Source: Deltaproteobacteria bacterium (GTDB lineage Bacteria; Desulfobacterota; Deferrimicrobia; Deferrimicrobiales; Deferrimicrobiaceae). From it: a stretch of DNA of 8,381 nucleotides. Below, piece after piece: positions 6,124-8,381 of the stretch. Position 1 is the stretch's first letter. Every line of letters begins with the position of its first letter. Under the pieces are notes generated by a model. It was given only the letters and a program-made list of their open reading frames with translations. It was not told the origin of the DNA and did no database searches. The DNA lies in assembly GCA_021802685.1 (NCBI GenBank), contig JAJZRM010000109.1, positions 1 through 8,381 on the forward strand, given 5' to 3'. The translations under genes were made by a program, and so were the position numbers.

Positions 6124-7677
6124 TTGGCCGTTCCAACGGAGCCGGCAACGCGCGCGGAGCTTCCGGCGGGAGCCGGCGCGGTCGTCCTCCCCGAGCCGTG
6201 CCTGCTGGTGATCTTCGGCGCCTCGGGCGACCTGACGCGGCGCAAGCTGGTTCCCTCCCTGTTCACGCTCCACCGGGAGAATCTCCTCGCCGGAGGGTTC
6301 GCCGTCCTGGGCGTATCCCGCACCCCGTACGACGATTCGACGTTCCGTTCGATGCTGGAAGAAGTCGCTCGGAGGGAGCTCGGCCCGGCGTTCGACCCGG
6401 CGTCGTGGACGGAGTTCGCCGATCGGCTCTTCTATCACCCCGGCGACATCCTCGACTCGGACGGTTTCCCGTCGCTGCGGGACCGCGTGCGGAGCCTTTG
6501 CGAAGAACGGCGGATCCCCGGGAACCTCCTCTTCTACCTGTCCCTGGCGCCGAAGCATTACGCGCCCGCCGTGCGCGGGATCGCCGCGTCCGGCCTGTCC
6601 GCTCCCGGTGAGGCGATGCCGGGATTCCGGCGCGTGGTGATCGAGAAGCCGTTCGGCAACGACCTTGCCGACGCGCGGGCCCTCTCCGGCGACGTTTCCG
6701 CGGTGTTTCCCGAAGAGCGTGTCTTCCGCATCGACCATTACCTGGGGAAGGAGACGGTGCAGAACCTGCTCGTCTTCCGGTTCGCCAACGGCATCTTCGA
6801 GCCGCTCTGGAACCGCAATTACATCGACCATGTCCAGATCACGATGGCCGAGGACATCGGGGTGGGGACCCGGGGGGAGTCCTACGACGGGGCCGGGGCG
6901 GCCAGGGACATGCTCCAGAACCACCTCCTGCAGCTGCTGGCGCTGGTGGGCATGGAGCCGCCGATCTCGCTTTCGGCGGACGACGTGCGCGACGAGAAGT
7001 TGAAGCTGCTCCGGTCGGTCGAGCCGGTCTCCCCGGAAGGCGCGGGGGAGGCGTGCGTGCGCGGCCAGTACACGGCCGGGAAGATCCGCGGGGAGGCGGT
7101 TCCCTCCTACAGGGAAGAGAAAAACGTTCCGCCCGGGTCGCTGACGGAAACGTACGTGGCCGCCCGGTTCACCATCGACAACTGGCGGTGGGCCGGGGTG
7201 CCGTTCTATCTGCGGTCCGGGAAGCGGCTCGGGAGCCGCGTCTCCGAGGTCGCCATCCAGTTCCGCCCGGCTCCGTACCGCCTGTTCGAGGAAACGGCGT
7301 GCGGCCCGATGGAGTCGAACCTCCTGGTTTTGAACCTCCAGCCCGACGAGGGGATCTACCTGCGGTTCGGGGCGAAGTCTCCCGGCCCGGCGATCTGCGT
7401 CCGGCCGGTGCAGCTCCGGTTCTCTTACGAGCAGGCGTTCGGGTCCAAGAGCCCTCCCGCGTACGGGCGGCTGCTCCTCGACGCGATGTTGGGGGACGCC
7501 ACCCTCTTTCCCCGGGAGGACATCGTGGAGGTGTCGTGGACGCTCCTCGATCCGTTCCTCGCCCGGTGGCGGGAGAACCCTGGACGCGACCTGTACTTCT
7601 ACCCGGCCGGCAGCTTCGGGCCCCGGGAGGCGGACACCCTGCTGTCGAAGGAAGGACGCGCATGGCGCGCTCCATGA
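6124..7677 (+). CDS. zwf: Glucose-6-phosphate 1-dehydrogenase
   Basis: This 517-residue cytosolic enzyme oxidises glucose 6-phosphate to 6-phosphogluconolactone, the entry step of the oxidative pentose phosphate (or Entner-Doudoroff) route and a main NADPH source. The Rossmann fingerprint FGASGDLTRRK is at 31-41, EKPFG at 174-178, and the substrate-binding signature RIDHYLGKE at 202-210 with His205. The catalytic base is His267 in MLQNH. The C-terminal domain holds VPFYLRSGKRL at 359-369. Arg66, after the second beta strand (GVSRTPYD), corresponds to the residue that contacts the NADP 2'-phosphate in known enzymes, so NADP use is likely. About 25 residues precede the Rossmann start, a modest extension. 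The start is TTG with a strong AAGGAGG. The gene ends 16 bp inside pgl. OpcA, the Zwf-activating partner encoded next to zwf in actinobacteria and cyanobacteria, is absent here. Confidence 0.97.
   Translation: MAVPTEPATRAELPAGAGAVVLPEPCLLVIFGASGDLTRRKLVPSLFTLHRENLLAGGFAVLGVSRTPYDDSTFRSMLEEVARRELGPAFDPASWTEFADRLFYHPGDILDSDGFPSLRDRVRSLCEERRIPGNLLFYLSLAPKHYAPAVRGIAASGLSAPGEAMPGFRRVVIEKPFGNDLADARALSGDVSAVFPEERVFRIDHYLGKETVQNLLVFRFANGIFEPLWNRNYIDHVQITMAEDIGVGTRGESYDGAGAARDMLQNHLLQLLALVGMEPPISLSADDVRDEKLKLLRSVEPVSPEGAGEACVRGQYTAGKIRGEAVPSYREEKNVPPGSLTETYVAARFTIDNWRWAGVPFYLRSGKRLGSRVSEVAIQFRPAPYRLFEETACGPMESNLLVLNLQPDEGIYLRFGAKSPGPAICVRPVQLRFSYEQAFGSKSPPAYGRLLLDAMLGDATLFPREDIVEVSWTLLDPFLARWRENPGRDLYFYPAGSFGPREADTLLSKEGRAWRAP
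7648..7656 (+). promoter_or_regulatory. Ribosome binding site for pgl inside zwf
   Basis: AAGGAAGGA lies 5 bases before the ATG at 7662. This favours 7662 over the second in-frame ATG at 7674, which would give a 4-bp ATGA overlap with zwf but leaves 17 bases between site and start. Confidence 0.65.
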
Positions 7678-8381
7678 AAGCCGGCGGCCGGGAGGCCGAA
7701 GGCGCGGGTGCGCGCGTCTACGTCGTGCCGACGCCCCTGGAACTCGCCCGGGCGGCGGCGGGGCGGCTGTGGGGGATCGCCAGGGAACGGGCCGGAGCCG
7801 GACCGGTGCACTTCGCCCTGTCGGGCGGTGAAACCCCCCGCCGGGCGTACGAAACGCTCTCGGCGGAGCCGTATCGGACCCGTTTCCCATGGGAAGCCGT
7901 CCACTTCTGGCAGGTGGACGAACGGTTCGTCCCGCCGTCCGATCCGCGCAGCAACCGGAGGATGATCGGGGAGGTCCTCCTCTCCCGCGCGCCGGTTCCT
8001 CCGGAGCGCTTCCACGGTTTCGACACCGCGCTTCCCGATACGGCCGCGGCGGCGGCGGCGTACGAGGCGGAGCTGCGGAAGATGTTCCCCGGCGCCTCCG
8101 GCTCTGCCCCGCGGTTCGACGCGATCGTCCTGGGAATCGGCTTGGACGGGCACACGGCGTCGCTGTTTCCCGGCAGCCCGTCGTTGTCTCCGGAACAGAA
8201 GGCGCTGGCCGTTCCCGCGGAGGGAGGCGATCCCCCCGTTCCCCGCGTGTCGATGTCGCTTCCGCTGATCAACGCGGCGGCGCGCGTCATCTTCCTCGCG
8301 CAGGGAGAAGCGAAGGCGGAGGCGCTGCGCGAGGCGGTGGCCGCCTCGAGGGACGCGTCCCCGCGGTCCGCCGCTAGATCG
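7662..8381 (+). CDS. pgl: 6-phosphogluconolactonase (3' end outside window)
   Basis: The frame is open from the ATG at 7662 to the window edge, giving 240 residues without a stop. It is a 6-phosphogluconolactonase of the DevB/SOL type, which hydrolyses the Zwf product to 6-phosphogluconate. Family motifs are LSGGETPRRAY at 53-63, the WQVDERFVPPSDPRSN block at 83-98, GIGLDGHTASLFPG at 158-171 and PRVSMSLPLINAA at 194-206. Members usually have 230-270 residues, so only a short C-terminal tail should be missing. The first 18 residues are a charged, Ala/Gly-rich extension, so a start at the second Met (7674) is possible. The gene overlaps the end of zwf by 16 bp, consistent with tight coupling of two consecutive pathway steps. 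A run of six alanines (128-133) reflects GC-rich codons. Confidence 0.94.
   Translation, partial: MARSMKAGGREAEGAGARVYVVPTPLELARAAAGRLWGIARERAGAGPVHFALSGGETPRRAYETLSAEPYRTRFPWEAVHFWQVDERFVPPSDPRSNRRMIGEVLLSRAPVPPERFHGFDTALPDTAAAAAAYEAELRKMFPGASGSAPRFDAIVLGIGLDGHTASLFPGSPSLSPEQKALAVPAEGGDPPVPRVSMSLPLINAAARVIFLAQGEAKAEALREAVAASRDASPRSAARS

Noticed and set aside
4725..7890. Long antisense open frames (532 and 684 codons) opposite tal, zwf and pgl
   Set aside because: They are low-complexity Arg/Pro/Gly-rich translations opposite confidently identified genes, with no motif of their own.
1..8381. CRISPR arrays, insertion sequences, tRNA or rRNA genes, phage or toxin-antitoxin modules
   Set aside because: No repeated spacer pattern, transposase, terminal inverted repeats or RNA gene signature was seen. 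Genes fill nearly the whole window.

Overview
This 8.4 kb window is a compact, GC-rich bacterial chromosomal segment. It holds six complete genes and two genes cut by the window edges. The HD-GYP signalling protein, AAGGAGG-type ribosome binding sites, frequent 4-bp ATGA gene overlaps and GTG/TTG starts fit a high-GC free-living bacterium. The gene mix is compatible with a Desulfobacterota/Deltaproteobacteria-like or related environmental lineage, but nothing here fixes the taxon. I see no mobile element, CRISPR array, tRNA, rRNA or phage gene.

Layout. (1) Positions 1-880, plus strand: the 3' part of methylglyoxal synthase (mgsA), then a DinB/YfiT-like putative metal-binding protein 36 bp downstream, probably in one operon. 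(2) Positions 882-2731, minus strand: a stand-alone CheY-like receiver gene followed, with an ATGA overlap, by a GAF plus HD-GYP cyclic-di-GMP phosphodiesterase gene. This unit meets the DinB-like gene tail to tail with one base between the stop codons. (3) Positions 2732-2922: a 191-bp divergent intergenic region with an AT-rich palindromic core and tentative promoters in both directions. (4) Positions 2923-8381, plus strand: a tightly packed pentose phosphate operon, tkt-tal-zwf-pgl, running off the right edge with pgl almost complete.

How the genes work together. G6P dehydrogenase (Zwf) and 6-phosphogluconolactonase (Pgl) form the first two steps of the oxidative pentose phosphate pathway. 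Transketolase and transaldolase form the non-oxidative carbon-shuffling half. 6-phosphogluconate dehydrogenase (gnd) is not in the window. The gene order matches the actinobacterial tkt-tal-zwf-opcA-pgl cluster without opcA. Methylglyoxal synthase diverts dihydroxyacetone phosphate to methylglyoxal, and its DinB-like neighbour could plausibly handle electrophile or thiol chemistry, though this is inference only. The receiver/HD-GYP pair is a split version of an RpfG-type response regulator.

No clearly new system is evident. The points most worth checking are an in-phase G-GGC-CCC heptamer at the receiver/HD-GYP junction that could allow a -1 frameshift fusion, the mgsA-DinB pairing, and the palindromic core of the divergent promoter region.
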